DNA of 5,703 bases, from the NCBI GenBank assembly GCA_958451915.1, contig CAUDRX010000148.1:1-5703 (forward strand). Direction: 5' to 3'. Made by a program: the position numbers and the translations under genes. The DNA is from an uncultured Peptococcaceae bacterium (GTDB lineage Bacteria; Bacillota; Peptococcia; Peptococcales; Peptococcaceae). The notes under the pieces were generated by a model. It had not been told where the DNA came from and made no database searches. It was given only the letters and a program-made list of their open reading frames with translations. Positions 1-5,703 of the stretch are shown here, in pieces (within the stretch, counting starts at the first letter, position 1; every line of letters starts with the position of its first letter).

Positions 1-3000
1 TAAGCTGAGACCCATCATCAGAAAGCTCAAACCCGAGTTTCATTACCAGTTCATCATCAAGCGTTACACCAAGAGCGGAAGCCACATCATTAAGCAACTG
101 CATCTGAGACGCCACATCTGATTCGATGTTTAAGCTAGAAAACATCGTTTCCATACTATCAGCAAATGCATCTACGCCTTCCATCGACGCCTGAGCTGCT
201 GCTGTCAATTGGGAGAAGGCAAGATTAGAGTCTCCGCCGAAAGCCTTATTGAGAGATTCGCCAACAGATGTCGCCTTTGTTTCGATCTGGTTCATTGCGC
301 TGATAACAGAGTCAGCTGCGGATGAATCCAATTGGAAGAAGTTAGCAAACTCATTAGGGTCGAACGTTTCACTTGTAAAATCTAATCCGTTGATCAGATC
401 ATTATTTAAAGCATCGCGGAGTCTCGCTGCCGCTTCCGAACCGTTGTTGAGCTGATATTCAAGCTGGTTCATAAAGTCGTAAATGCCTTCAAACTGGTTT
501 GCTTTAATATCAGAGAGTTTGTCAACACCAAATGCTTTTGAAAGATCAAGGTCGGTGCTTTTTATTCTGTTTTCAAGGTTTGCTTTCTTTTGTTCAAACT
601 CTTGCTCGCTAAAACCAAAGTATTGCTCAAACATAGCGTTTGCTAAACTATCAGCGTCTTCGGCATTAATCGCGCCAGAACTCTGAGCTTTCTTGACGTA
701 ATCTTGGATCATGTCAGTAACAGTATCGGTAGTAGCCTTTGAAAACTCATCGTTCAAATTTTCCATTGCGTCGCTGTATTCTTTGAACGCTTTAGGGGTC
801 TGTGCTAAATGAGCCGCAAATTCCTCTAATGTTTGAGCCTGATCTACGCTTTGAGAAGAACCGATAAGAGATTCTAGGCTGCTATAGGCTTCATCGTATT
901 TTTCAACACTGCCTACGGCATCTTTCAACGTTTCGTATTTTGCATCAAGCTCGGTCGTTGCCATACCCTGAGACTCAGAAATAGCAGAATTGATCTTATC
1001 CATGTTGCTGGACATAGAATCAAAGAAGGAAATAATTTCATCATCGGACCATTGACCGCTTTCGCTCATGAGCGCTTCGATCTTGTCGCGGTTTTCCATT
1101 ATCTTTTCAATATTAGCTAATGCGTAATCGCTATTAGCAAAATCATAGTTGCCAGCTTCATTTGTTTTATCTGGCGCAATAAGTCCCATGTCGAAAAGAA
1201 TATCGGAGTACTTACCTTTATTCTGCAATTTATTAAAACCACCAGCAAGATCATAGAGCTCCTCCTGATAGTTCTTCATGCTTTTTACATAATCATCCCG
1301 TGATTCATCGATAAATTGTACGGCTTCATCCTGTCGCATTTCGGCCAATGCTTCGGATGCCGCAGTTGCCGCGTTCCCAAAATTACCGAGCTGAACAGCG
1401 CTTTCTTCAATAGCGTGTGCAACTTCCGGCGCAAGACCTTTTAACTCTTCTAATTGGGTTTTAAAAGACGCAAAATCAGTACTACTAAGCCCAGTATTTT
1501 TCATATCGGCTGTAACGAGAGCACCCATGGCGTTGAAGTCTGATTCTATGCTCTCTACATATGCCTGTTGACCACTAATGGTTTCGATCATTTGCTGATA
1601 GTTATCATATGCGGAAGCAAAATCATCATGGGAATCTTGGCGATGGTTAAATAGCCAGTCGATACCTTTTGCGGCCGCCGAAATAGCGACGATCTGAGCC
1701 GCGCCGCCAGCAAGACCACCAACAAAACTTCGAACGCCTTCTTTGAATTTTGCGGATTGAAGAGCGCCAAAAACGCCTTTTTCGGTTGTGACCATAGAAG
1801 CTCTGGAAATTTCATTGAAGTCGCTTTGTGCCGCGCTTAAATTCCTGACATTCTTTGCCTGATTGTCATAAAGGTCATTCATGGTTCTATTATAAATTTC
1901 TGCTTGTTTCATCGGGTCGGTAACACCCGAATCGAAGAGATCTTTCAAGAAGCCCTTTTGACCTTCTATGGATTTCAATCGTTCGATTTCTCTTTTAGTA
2001 TCGGAAAGATTGCTGTTATATCTCTCAATCTCTGAATTTGAACGAGCATAATTTGCCGTAGTGCTTTGGTAAATACCATCGATCTGTTCTGCAATCGGAA
2101 CCATTTCAGTATCCGTCAGGTTGTTCATTTTTTTGATAGTATCATAAAGCTGTTGTGCTCTGTTGCGTTTACCGCTCACACCGACTTTATCGTATTGAGC
2201 GTTGATCCATCCGCCAAGTGTACTGGTAGAATTGCTGATACGGGAGCTTAACAGATCGCCAATCATGAACAACGGACTACTTGCGCCGGATAACTTTGTA
2301 ATAGCACCAAACAAGCCACCGGTAGCCAAAGATGTTAAAGGTGTCCCGAAAAGAAAATCAGCGACAGATCTCACGGAAGGAGAATTGATAGCAGACTCTA
2401 ATGCTGCGCTGGTGCCATCGAGAATGTTTTTGATCCCTTCCGTAGCGCCGCCGTCTTCGCCAATATCAATGAACGCTTCTAAAAATGTTTGCTTGAGTGT
2501 TTCTGCTTTCTTGGCGATCGTACCCATTGCTTTAGCGTTTTCTTCTGCGGTATAACCAATGCTGTCAGCCTGCTCTTGGACAAGTTCGTCAAAACGGTCG
2601 AAATCCTGAGTTAATGCGGTAATCCAGTTTTTACGCCAAGCGCCACCGAGGGTATCCATGATATCCGACAATACGATGGAGTCATCAGGAAGGTCTTTAA
2701 TGACGTCGTTGATGTTCATCATAATATCACGGAAATCAAGGAAAGAGCCATTTGTATCTTTGACTTGGATGCCGTACTCAGCAAGTTTATTGATCGTACT
2801 GTCACGAAGCAGACGAGCAGAGAGGGAGCGGAATGCAGTACCGACTTCTTCACCGGATGCCTGAGTGGATTCGCCGAGGATGGTTACAACAGCGTTGAGG
2901 TCGTATAAGTCCATGCCGAGCATTTTAGATGCGGCACCGGAACGTTCAATTGCATGAGCGAAGTCGTCAGTCTGGACAGCATATTTATCAGCCAAGAAGT

Positions 3001-3997
3001 TCCAACTATCGATGATCATACCGGAATCTGACCAGTCCATATCCATCTGCTTAATCGTAGAAACCAATGCGGAAGTGACATCGGACGCTGTTTCGAGTTC
3101 AGTCGTATTCAAACCCATAAGGACGCTTTCAGTCATGTTGCTAAGACTACCAGCATTAACACCGGCGCGGGCAAGTTCTGTCATGGCTTCTTGGGCGTCT
3201 GTAATACCAACACCGAACTCTTTTGCGTCTTCAATAGCAGAACGACCAAAGTTGGATAATGCCGCTTCAAAATTTCTAATAGCCGGATCGGTTTCTTCAA
3301 GCGTTCTGCGAAGGTCGGTAACACCAAGTTCATAGTTTTTAATTGCCGCAAGACCGCTTGTAAGACCTGTCGTCAAAGTATTGAACACACCATAACCGGC
3401 AATGTATGCAGCCGAGTTTTGAACTCTTCTCAGGAAACCGTTTGTCGTTACCTGCTCACGAGAAGCAAGGGAATCAGCATACTGCTGTTGACGTGCGACC
3501 GCCTTTTCATATTCTCTGGTGCTTGAGCTGTAAGTGGCGGCTGAGGTCTCATACATCTTCTGGCGATTTGAATAAGTCTTTTGATAGGATTCTTCGGCGC
3601 TGTTCAATGCGCCAAGTGCGTTCACCTGCTGACGTGAACTTGTAGTGCCAGCAATCGCAACCTGCTCGATCGCCTTTTTCTGGTTTTGTGCCGCTTTTAC
3701 AGCGCGATTTGTTTCATTAACGACGCTAGTTGTGCCACCACCGCCGACGGAACTCCCAGCCTGCTTGAGCGACTTATTAAGACGATCGATAGTTTTTTCA
3801 TAGTCTTTGATCACATTGTCAATGTCGCTAATTTGTTGACCGAGCGCATTGGACAGAGATTTGCCGCCACTGTCTGACTTAAAACCACTGACAGCATTAT
3901 TAAGACTCTTGACCGCTGCTTCTAATTGTTTTAACTGTTCTGTCGCGCTAGAGACATTAGCTGTCACTGTAATATGAGCATCTGCGTTTGTTGCCAC
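1..3997 (-). CDS. Phage tail tape measure protein, TP901-like core (3' end outside window)
   Basis: The reading frame is open from a GTG at 3997 to the left edge: 1332 codons are visible and the C-terminus is missing. An in-frame TAA lies directly before the GTG, no ATG follows for about 100 codons, and an AGGTGG ribosome binding site sits 7 bases upstream, so the start is firm. The N-terminus (MATNADAHITVTANVSS) leads into helical, coiled-coil-like segments to about residue 200, with a Gly-rich linker near residues 81-88. Residues about 219-416 look like the TP901/PhageMin_Tail core, with landmarks ELARAGVNAG, DDFAHAIERSGAASKMLGM and GEEVGTAFRSLSARLL. A charged helix (IERLKSIEGQKGFLKDLF) lies around residues 665-690. 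Residues 758-783 form a Gly/Ala-rich hydrophobic segment that could span a membrane. From about 830 on it is acidic and helical, and I recognise no family there. No peptidase or lysozyme motif is visible. The protein sets tail length inside the tube; at about 1.5 angstrom per residue the visible part alone implies a tail of roughly 200 nm. It follows the tail chaperones, as expected. [Confidence was not stated in the original answer; 0 is a placeholder.]. Confidence 0.
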   Translation of the reverse strand, partial: MATNADAHITVTANVSSATEQLKQLEAAVKSLNNAVSGFKSDSGGKSLSNALGQQISDIDNVIKDYEKTIDRLNKSLKQAGSSVGGGGTTSVVNETNRAVKAAQNQKKAIEQVAIAGTTSSRQQVNALGALNSAEESYQKTYSNRQKMYETSAATYSSSTREYEKAVARQQQYADSLASREQVTTNGFLRRVQNSAAYIAGYGVFNTLTTGLTSGLAAIKNYELGVTDLRRTLEETDPAIRNFEAALSNFGRSAIEDAKEFGVGITDAQEAMTELARAGVNAGSLSNMTESVLMGLNTTELETASDVTSALVSTIKQMDMDWSDSGMIIDSWNFLADKYAVQTDDFAHAIERSGAASKMLGMDLYDLNAVVTILGESTQASGEEVGTAFRSLSARLLRDSTINKLAEYGIQVKDTNGSFLDFRDIMMNINDVIKDLPDDSIVLSDIMDTLGGAWRKNWITALTQDFDRFDELVQEQADSIGYTAEENAKAMGTIAKKAETLKQTFLEAFIDIGEDGGATEGIKNILDGTSAALESAINSPSVRSVADFLFGTPLTSLATGGLFGAITKLSGASSPLFMIGDLLSSRISNSTSTLGGWINAQYDKVGVSGKRNRAQQLYDTIKKMNNLTDTEMVPIAEQIDGIYQSTTANYARSNSEIERYNSNLSDTKREIERLKSIEGQKGFLKDLFDSGVTDPMKQAEIYNRTMNDLYDNQAKNVRNLSAAQSDFNEISRASMVTTEKGVFGALQSAKFKEGVRSFVGGLAGGAAQIVAISAAAKGIDWLFNHRQDSHDDFASAYDNYQQMIETISGQQAYVESIESDFNAMGALVTADMKNTGLSSTDFASFKTQLEELKGLAPEVAHAIEESAVQLGNFGNAATAASEALAEMRQDEAVQFIDESRDDYVKSMKNYQEELYDLAGGFNKLQNKGKYSDILFDMGLIAPDKTNEAGNYDFANSDYALANIEKIMENRDKIEALMSESGQWSDDEIISFFDSMSSNMDKINSAISESQGMATTELDAKYETLKDAVGSVEKYDEAYSSLESLIGSSQSVDQAQTLEEFAAHLAQTPKAFKEYSDAMENLNDEFSKATTDTVTDMIQDYVKKAQSSGAINAEDADSLANAMFEQYFGFSEQEFEQKKANLENRIKSTDLDLSKAFGVDKLSDIKANQFEGIYDFMNQLEYQLNNGSEAAARLRDALNNDLINGLDFTSETFDPNEFANFFQLDSSAADSVISAMNQIETKATSVGESLNKAFGGDSNLAFSQLTAAAQASMEGVDAFADSMETMFSSLNIESDVASQMQLLNDVASALGVTLDDELVMKLGFELSDDGSQL

Positions 3998-4000
3998 TTA

Positions 4001-4010
4001 ACCACCACCT
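4001..4010 (-). promoter_or_regulatory. Ribosome binding site of the tape measure gene
   Basis: On the minus strand AGGTGGTGGT lies directly after the TAA that ends the second chaperone ORF (4013-4011). It is followed by an in-frame TAA and then the GTG start. The AGGTGG core is 7 bases from the GTG. The tight junction suggests that ribosomes finishing the chaperone frame may feed the tape measure start. The site decides a GTG start where no ATG is available nearby. Confidence 0.75.
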
Positions 4011-4322
4011 TTATACTCTTTTGATTTTCTGTAATTCGCCTAAATCGCGTCTTGTTAGTCTTCGTAACTGTGTGCCATCGCCCATGAGGTCTTTAAGAGG
4101 ATTCGATTCTTTGATAACGTTCATACCTTTCTCACCGGCATAAGCGTTGCCGTAAAGATTGGAGTAAGACTCAAACATGATCTTTTTTGTGATCTCGCCG
4201 AGGATTCGCGTATACATCGGGTACGACATCTCCATCAGCTGATCCATCGGCACAAAGCCTGTGTGAGCACAAATAACTGCCAGACCGCGCTCTAACGTAA
4301 AATCAGAAGCGGTCTTATTTAG
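4011..4322 (-). CDS. Tail assembly chaperone, T-like domain, made by -1 frameshift as a GT-type fusion
   Basis: This ORF is read in the -1 frame relative to the upstream chaperone gene. Base 4322 is read twice: as the last base of AAC in frame 0 and as the first base of CTA after the slip. The fusion is 133 residues from the first ORF plus 103 from this one, 236 in total, ending at the TAA at 4013-4011. The added part begins LNKTASDFTLERGLAVICAH and is rich in helix-forming residues. The first conventional start codon in this frame is a GTG at 4253, which would give only 80 residues and has just a weak AGG before it, so independent translation is unlikely. The -1 frame is closed upstream by a TAA at 4343-4341, so the switch must happen within about 20 bases, and the slippery site is there. 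By analogy with lambda gpGT, the T part should bind tail tube protein and bring it to the tape measure. I recognise it by position and architecture, not by a motif. Confidence 0.82.
   Translation of the reverse strand, partial: LNKTASDFTLERGLAVICAHTGFVPMDQLMEMSYPMYTRILGEITKKIMFESYSNLYGNAYAGEKGMNVIKESNPLKDLMGDGTQLRRLTRRDLGELQKIKRV
4282..4315 (-). promoter_or_regulatory. Stem-loop downstream of the slippery site, likely frameshift stimulator
   Basis: On the transcript AGACCGC (4315-4309) pairs perfectly with GCGGTCT (4288-4282), giving 7 base pairs of mostly G-C. The stem can extend inward by TTCT (4308-4305) with AGAG (4293-4290), which includes one wobble and leaves a bulged C at 4289 and an 11-base loop. 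The stem begins 6 bases after the last base of the slippery heptamer, within the usual spacing for -1 frameshift stimulators. I see no clear loop partner downstream that would make it a pseudoknot. It lies inside the second chaperone ORF. Confidence 0.78.
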
Positions 4323-4720
4323 TTTTTTTCGGAAATCCCGTTAACCTCTTTAGAAACTTCCATAATCTTCTTTAACTCGGAAAGACTAAGCTCTTCGTCA
4401 TAAAGCTGTTCTAAGTCGCTGTCAAAAGTAAATCTTGTTTCGTATTGTGCATCTTCACCTTCTGGGGCAACGTTCACCTGTTCCATTTCATATGGTTTGT
4501 CCAATACGGAGGAAAGAAATCTGAGTGCGAGGATTCGTCCGTCTGGCGCGATGATGATATTTTCAAGGCCGTGCTTTTCAAAAAACTGATATAAACTAAA
4601 GTCGCCGGAGGAGAAGTATTTGAGTTTCGTTTCCTTGATCTCGATGCGGCGATTGTTACGAAGAACGATGATATTCTTCTGAACTTCAATGTCGTTGTTA
4701 GTTGCTTTTTTAGTTGCCAT
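4319..4720 (-). CDS. Tail assembly chaperone, G-like (frame 0 product, 133 residues)
   Basis: This small protein (MATKKATNNDIEVQ... to ...VNGISEKN) sits between the major tail protein and the tape measure gene. That is the standard place of the lambda gpG-like tail assembly chaperone, which coats the tape measure protein during tail assembly and is absent from the mature virion. Its N-terminal half is basic and beta-rich (IIVLRNNRRIEIKETKLKYF). Its C-terminal third is acidic and helical (SDLEQLYDEELSLSELKKIM). No enzymatic motif or membrane segment is visible. The ATG at 4720 is the only plausible start: an in-frame TAA lies three codons upstream and no alternative follows nearby. Its ribosome binding site is poorly placed, because AAAAGG ends only 2 bases before the ATG and an earlier AAAGGA lies 15 bases away. 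The ORF ends directly after a -1 slippery heptamer, so a minority of ribosomes should continue into the overlapping T-like frame. The call rests on context and the frameshift, not on a recognised sequence family. Confidence 0.85.
   Translation of the reverse strand: MATKKATNNDIEVQKNIIVLRNNRRIEIKETKLKYFSSGDFSLYQFFEKHGLENIIIAPDGRILALRFLSSVLDKPYEMEQVNVAPEGEDAQYETRFTFDSDLEQLYDEELSLSELKKIMEVSKEVNGISEKN
4322..4328 (-). promoter_or_regulatory. -1 programmed ribosomal frameshift site, A AAA AAC
   Basis: The first chaperone ORF ends ...GAA AAA AAC TAA. The heptamer A AAA AAC is in the right phase (X XXY YYZ) and is the last sense sequence before the stop. Simultaneous slippage of the Lys and Asn tRNAs moves reading to AAA AAA and then CTA AAT AAG, which opens the second ORF. 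The run is seven A's followed by C, preceded by G. Slippery sites between the two tail chaperone ORFs upstream of the tape measure gene are a widely conserved feature of long-tailed phages. Phase, position and the stem-loop downstream all agree. Confidence 0.9.
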
Positions 4721-4796
4721 TTCCTTTTACCGTAATCCTTTCCCGGACTTTTAGTCCGACGTCCTTTCTTCGGGCGTTAACCCAACCGTTCTTGCT
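4721..4796 (-). promoter_or_regulatory. Leader of the chaperone-tape measure unit, with a small hairpin
   Basis: This non-coding stretch lies between the terminator after the major tail gene and the chaperone ATG. It holds a perfect 6-base-pair hairpin, CGGACT-AAA-AGTCCG (4758-4744), with no U-run after it, so it is not a terminator. A weaker hairpin can form from TTGGGT and GCCCGA (4785-4770). Two purine-rich candidate ribosome binding sites follow: AAAGGA at 4741-4736 and AAAAGG at 4728-4723. I could not find a convincing -35/-10 promoter pair here, although the terminator upstream makes one, or read-through, necessary. Confidence 0.45.
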
Positions 4797-4829
4797 AAAA
4801 AAAGAAGGGCGCTACTTTTCGTAGCGCCC
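4797..4829 (-). terminator. Rho-independent terminator after the major tail protein gene
   Basis: On the minus-strand transcript GGGCGCTAC (4829-4821) pairs perfectly with GTAGCGCCC (4815-4807) around the loop GAAAA. The stem is followed by TTC and a run of seven T's (4803-4797). A 9-base-pair GC-rich stem with a U-tract is a textbook intrinsic terminator. The plus strand has no matching T-run on the other side, so it acts on the minus strand only. It begins 18 bases after the stop codon of the major tail gene and separates it from the chaperones. Confidence 0.92.
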
Positions 4830-4847
4830 GATTAAATTGTTCAGTGA

Positions 4848-5633
4848 TTAGTCTTCTTTATTGTCGAAGATATCGATTGCCCAGATTTCCTTGTCAGCGC
4901 GACGAGGGTTCATAGCGGTACATTCGATAGCGAAGGTAGAAGCAGTCTTGTAGCTACCGCCGATGGTTGGGGAAGCGTTGATAGATGCTTTGTAAACGGT
5001 GATCTGTACGGTTGCAGGTGCAGTGTCGTTACCGTCTTCGTCTTCATAAAGTGGGAACTGGAGGATGATTTCAGCTTTCTTAGGGAAGACGCCTTCGAGG
5101 AATTTCAGGGAATCAGCCTGTTCGGTGTAGGAGTAGACAGGGGAGACGGTCTTTCCTGCCATTTCATCTTCAGCGGCGAAGGTCAGCTTGGTGCTGCCAC
5201 TTTCAGTAGTGGTATCCACGAGAACCTGACCAGCGGTTGCAGAAGCAGGTTCGCCACCGGACTGAGCGACTGGGGTGAAGCCGTTCAGGGTGAGGTCAGA
5301 AGCAGCGATGGTGCGGCCTTCGATGGTGACGGTATTGTCTTCGCCTACAACGTAGGAAGTTTCGAATTCATAGCGCTTTCTATTTTCGGTAGAAGCGGTA
5401 GCACCGAACGCTTCGATCTGGTCGCTGTTGAACTGAGCGTCAGTCAAAGAGATGGTGATGTTAGATTTCGTGTTCATCTCGAACAGAGGGTAGATGCCCT
5501 GGCCGCCTTCGATGGTGATAGATTCTGGTTCAGCAGTAATCTGACCTTCGGTTGCGGTAAGGGAAATATATGCTTTGTCGCCGGTTTTGATGAGCACGTT
5601 AGGTACGTCGATAATAAAACCTTGTTTAGCCAC
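4848..5633 (-). CDS. Major tail (tube) protein
   Basis: The gene encodes 261 residues (MAKQGFIIDVPNVLIKTGDK... to ...WAIDIFDNKED). I chose the GTG at 5633 because AAAGGAG lies 8 bases before it. An in-frame ATG at 5672 would start inside the terminator stem and add a stray CWLFFYLKGVLL peptide. The protein is acidic, beta-rich and has one cysteine (Cys238). It has no signal peptide or membrane segment. Residues 1-75 and about 175-258 look like the two halves of a tube-type beta-sandwich fold. The stretch at about 120-165 is rich in Gly, Ser, Thr and Ala and may be an insertion or surface loop. Size and position, directly before frameshifting tail chaperones and a tape measure gene, fit the subunit that polymerises into the tail tube around the tape. 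The function is assigned from context and composition rather than a signature motif. A terminator on each side suggests separate, probably high, expression. Confidence 0.82.
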   Translation of the reverse strand: MAKQGFIIDVPNVLIKTGDKAYISLTATEGQITAEPESITIEGGQGIYPLFEMNTKSNITISLTDAQFNSDQIEAFGATASTENRKRYEFETSYVVGEDNTVTIEGRTIAASDLTLNGFTPVAQSGGEPASATAGQVLVDTTTESGSTKLTFAAEDEMAGKTVSPVYSYTEQADSLKFLEGVFPKKAEIILQFPLYEDEDGNDTAPATVQITVYKASINASPTIGGSYKTASTFAIECTAMNPRRADKEIWAIDIFDNKED

Positions 5634-5641
5634 GAGCAAAA

Positions 5642-5648
5642 CTCCTTT
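5642..5648 (-). promoter_or_regulatory. Ribosome binding site of the major tail protein gene
   Basis: AAAGGAG on the minus strand is an almost full anti-Shine-Dalgarno match, 8 bases before the GTG at 5633. It fixes that GTG as the start in preference to the in-frame ATG at 5672, which has no such site and lies within a hairpin. It follows closely on the U-run of the upstream terminator. Confidence 0.85.
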
Positions 5649-5649
5649 C

Positions 5650-5694
5650 AAATAAAAAAAGAGCCAGCACATATTACTTAATGTACTTGACTCT
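5650..5694 (-). terminator. Rho-independent terminator upstream of the major tail protein gene
   Basis: On the minus-strand transcript AGAGTC (5694-5689) pairs with GGCTCT (5665-5660), and AGTACAT (5687-5681) pairs with ATGTGCT (5672-5666). This gives 13 base pairs with one bulged A and an 8-base loop, followed by a T-rich run (5660-5650). Two of the pairs are G-U wobbles that form only in minus-strand RNA, which supports the orientation. The gene it terminates lies beyond the right edge. It sits immediately before the ribosome binding site of the major tail gene, so that gene must depend on read-through, antitermination or a promoter I cannot see. Confidence 0.8.
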
Positions 5695-5703
5695 GAATCT
5701 AAT
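5695..5703. other. Window edge, no feature visible
   Basis: These nine bases lie upstream of the terminator hairpin and are too short to assign. The gene before the major tail protein, often a tail completion or tail terminator protein in this module, would end beyond this edge. Confidence 0.3.

Noticed and set aside
1588..1815. Minus-strand 75-codon ORF inside the tape measure gene
   Set aside because: It is an out-of-frame reading of the region encoding the hydrophobic segment, with no separate ribosome binding site, and the tape measure frame is unbroken there.
249..3877. Several plus-strand ORFs of 61 to 117 codons, for example 2202-2555 and 3012-3335
   Set aside because: All lie opposite the continuous tape measure frame, overlap one another in different frames, lack good ribosome binding sites and give low-complexity Ser/Ala-rich products. 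They are antisense shadows.
4011..4253. Independent 80-residue gene starting at the GTG at 4253
   Set aside because: The start has only a weak AGG upstream, and the same frame continues without a stop back to a canonical -1 slippery site. The frameshift fusion explains it better.
4474..4689. Minus-strand 71-codon ORF inside the first chaperone gene
   Set aside because: It is a shifted frame fully inside a better supported gene, and the product is a basic, Ser-rich sequence typical of an out-of-frame reading.
4770..4831. Complementarity between TCGGGCG in the terminator (4831-4825) and CGCCCGA in the chaperone leader (4776-4770), as a possible antiterminator
   Set aside because: The leader copy is transcribed only after the terminator and its U-run have passed, so it cannot act in time. 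A 7-base match in a GC-rich patch may be chance.
5673..5703. TTCAGA ... TAATAT as a promoter for the major tail protein gene
   Set aside because: Spacing is only 15 bases, both boxes match poorly, and the sequence is already explained by the terminator stem and loop.

Overview
This window is a piece of the tail-morphogenesis module of a tailed phage or prophage (Caudoviricetes). Every supported gene lies on the minus strand, so transcription runs from high to low coordinates. The gene order is major tail (tube) protein, a tail assembly chaperone pair joined by a -1 ribosomal frameshift, then a very long tape measure protein that runs off the left edge. This order is typical of long-tailed phages, most simply siphoviruses. 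AAAGGAG- and AGGTGG-type ribosome binding sites, rho-independent terminators, moderate base composition and a TP901-type tape measure core suggest a Gram-positive (Firmicutes/Bacillota-like) host. That host assignment is inference, and nothing here names a genus.

Layout in transcription order: a rho-independent terminator (5694 to 5650) closes whatever lies upstream. The major tail protein gene follows (5633 to 4848, GTG start). A second strong terminator sits at 4829 to 4797. Next is a roughly 70-base leader with a small hairpin, then the first chaperone ORF (4720 to 4319). A canonical A AAA AAC slippery site at 4328 to 4322 lies directly before the stop of that ORF. A stem-loop at 4315 to 4282 follows at the right distance, and the second chaperone ORF runs to 4011 in the -1 frame. 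The tape measure gene begins at a GTG at 3997 and stays open for 1332 codons to the window edge.

The genes act together in tail assembly. The G-like chaperone and its frameshifted GT-like fusion (236 residues predicted) should coat the tape measure protein and recruit tail tube subunits. The tube then polymerises around the tape, whose length sets the tail length. The major tail protein is needed in many copies, and its gene is bracketed by two terminators, which suggests it is expressed separately from its neighbours. No second, unrelated system (defence, mobile element, CRISPR, tRNA) was found, and plus-strand ORFs are shadows of the tape measure gene. The most notable element is the well-formed frameshift cassette. 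The mechanism is known in phages, but this instance can be defined to the base.
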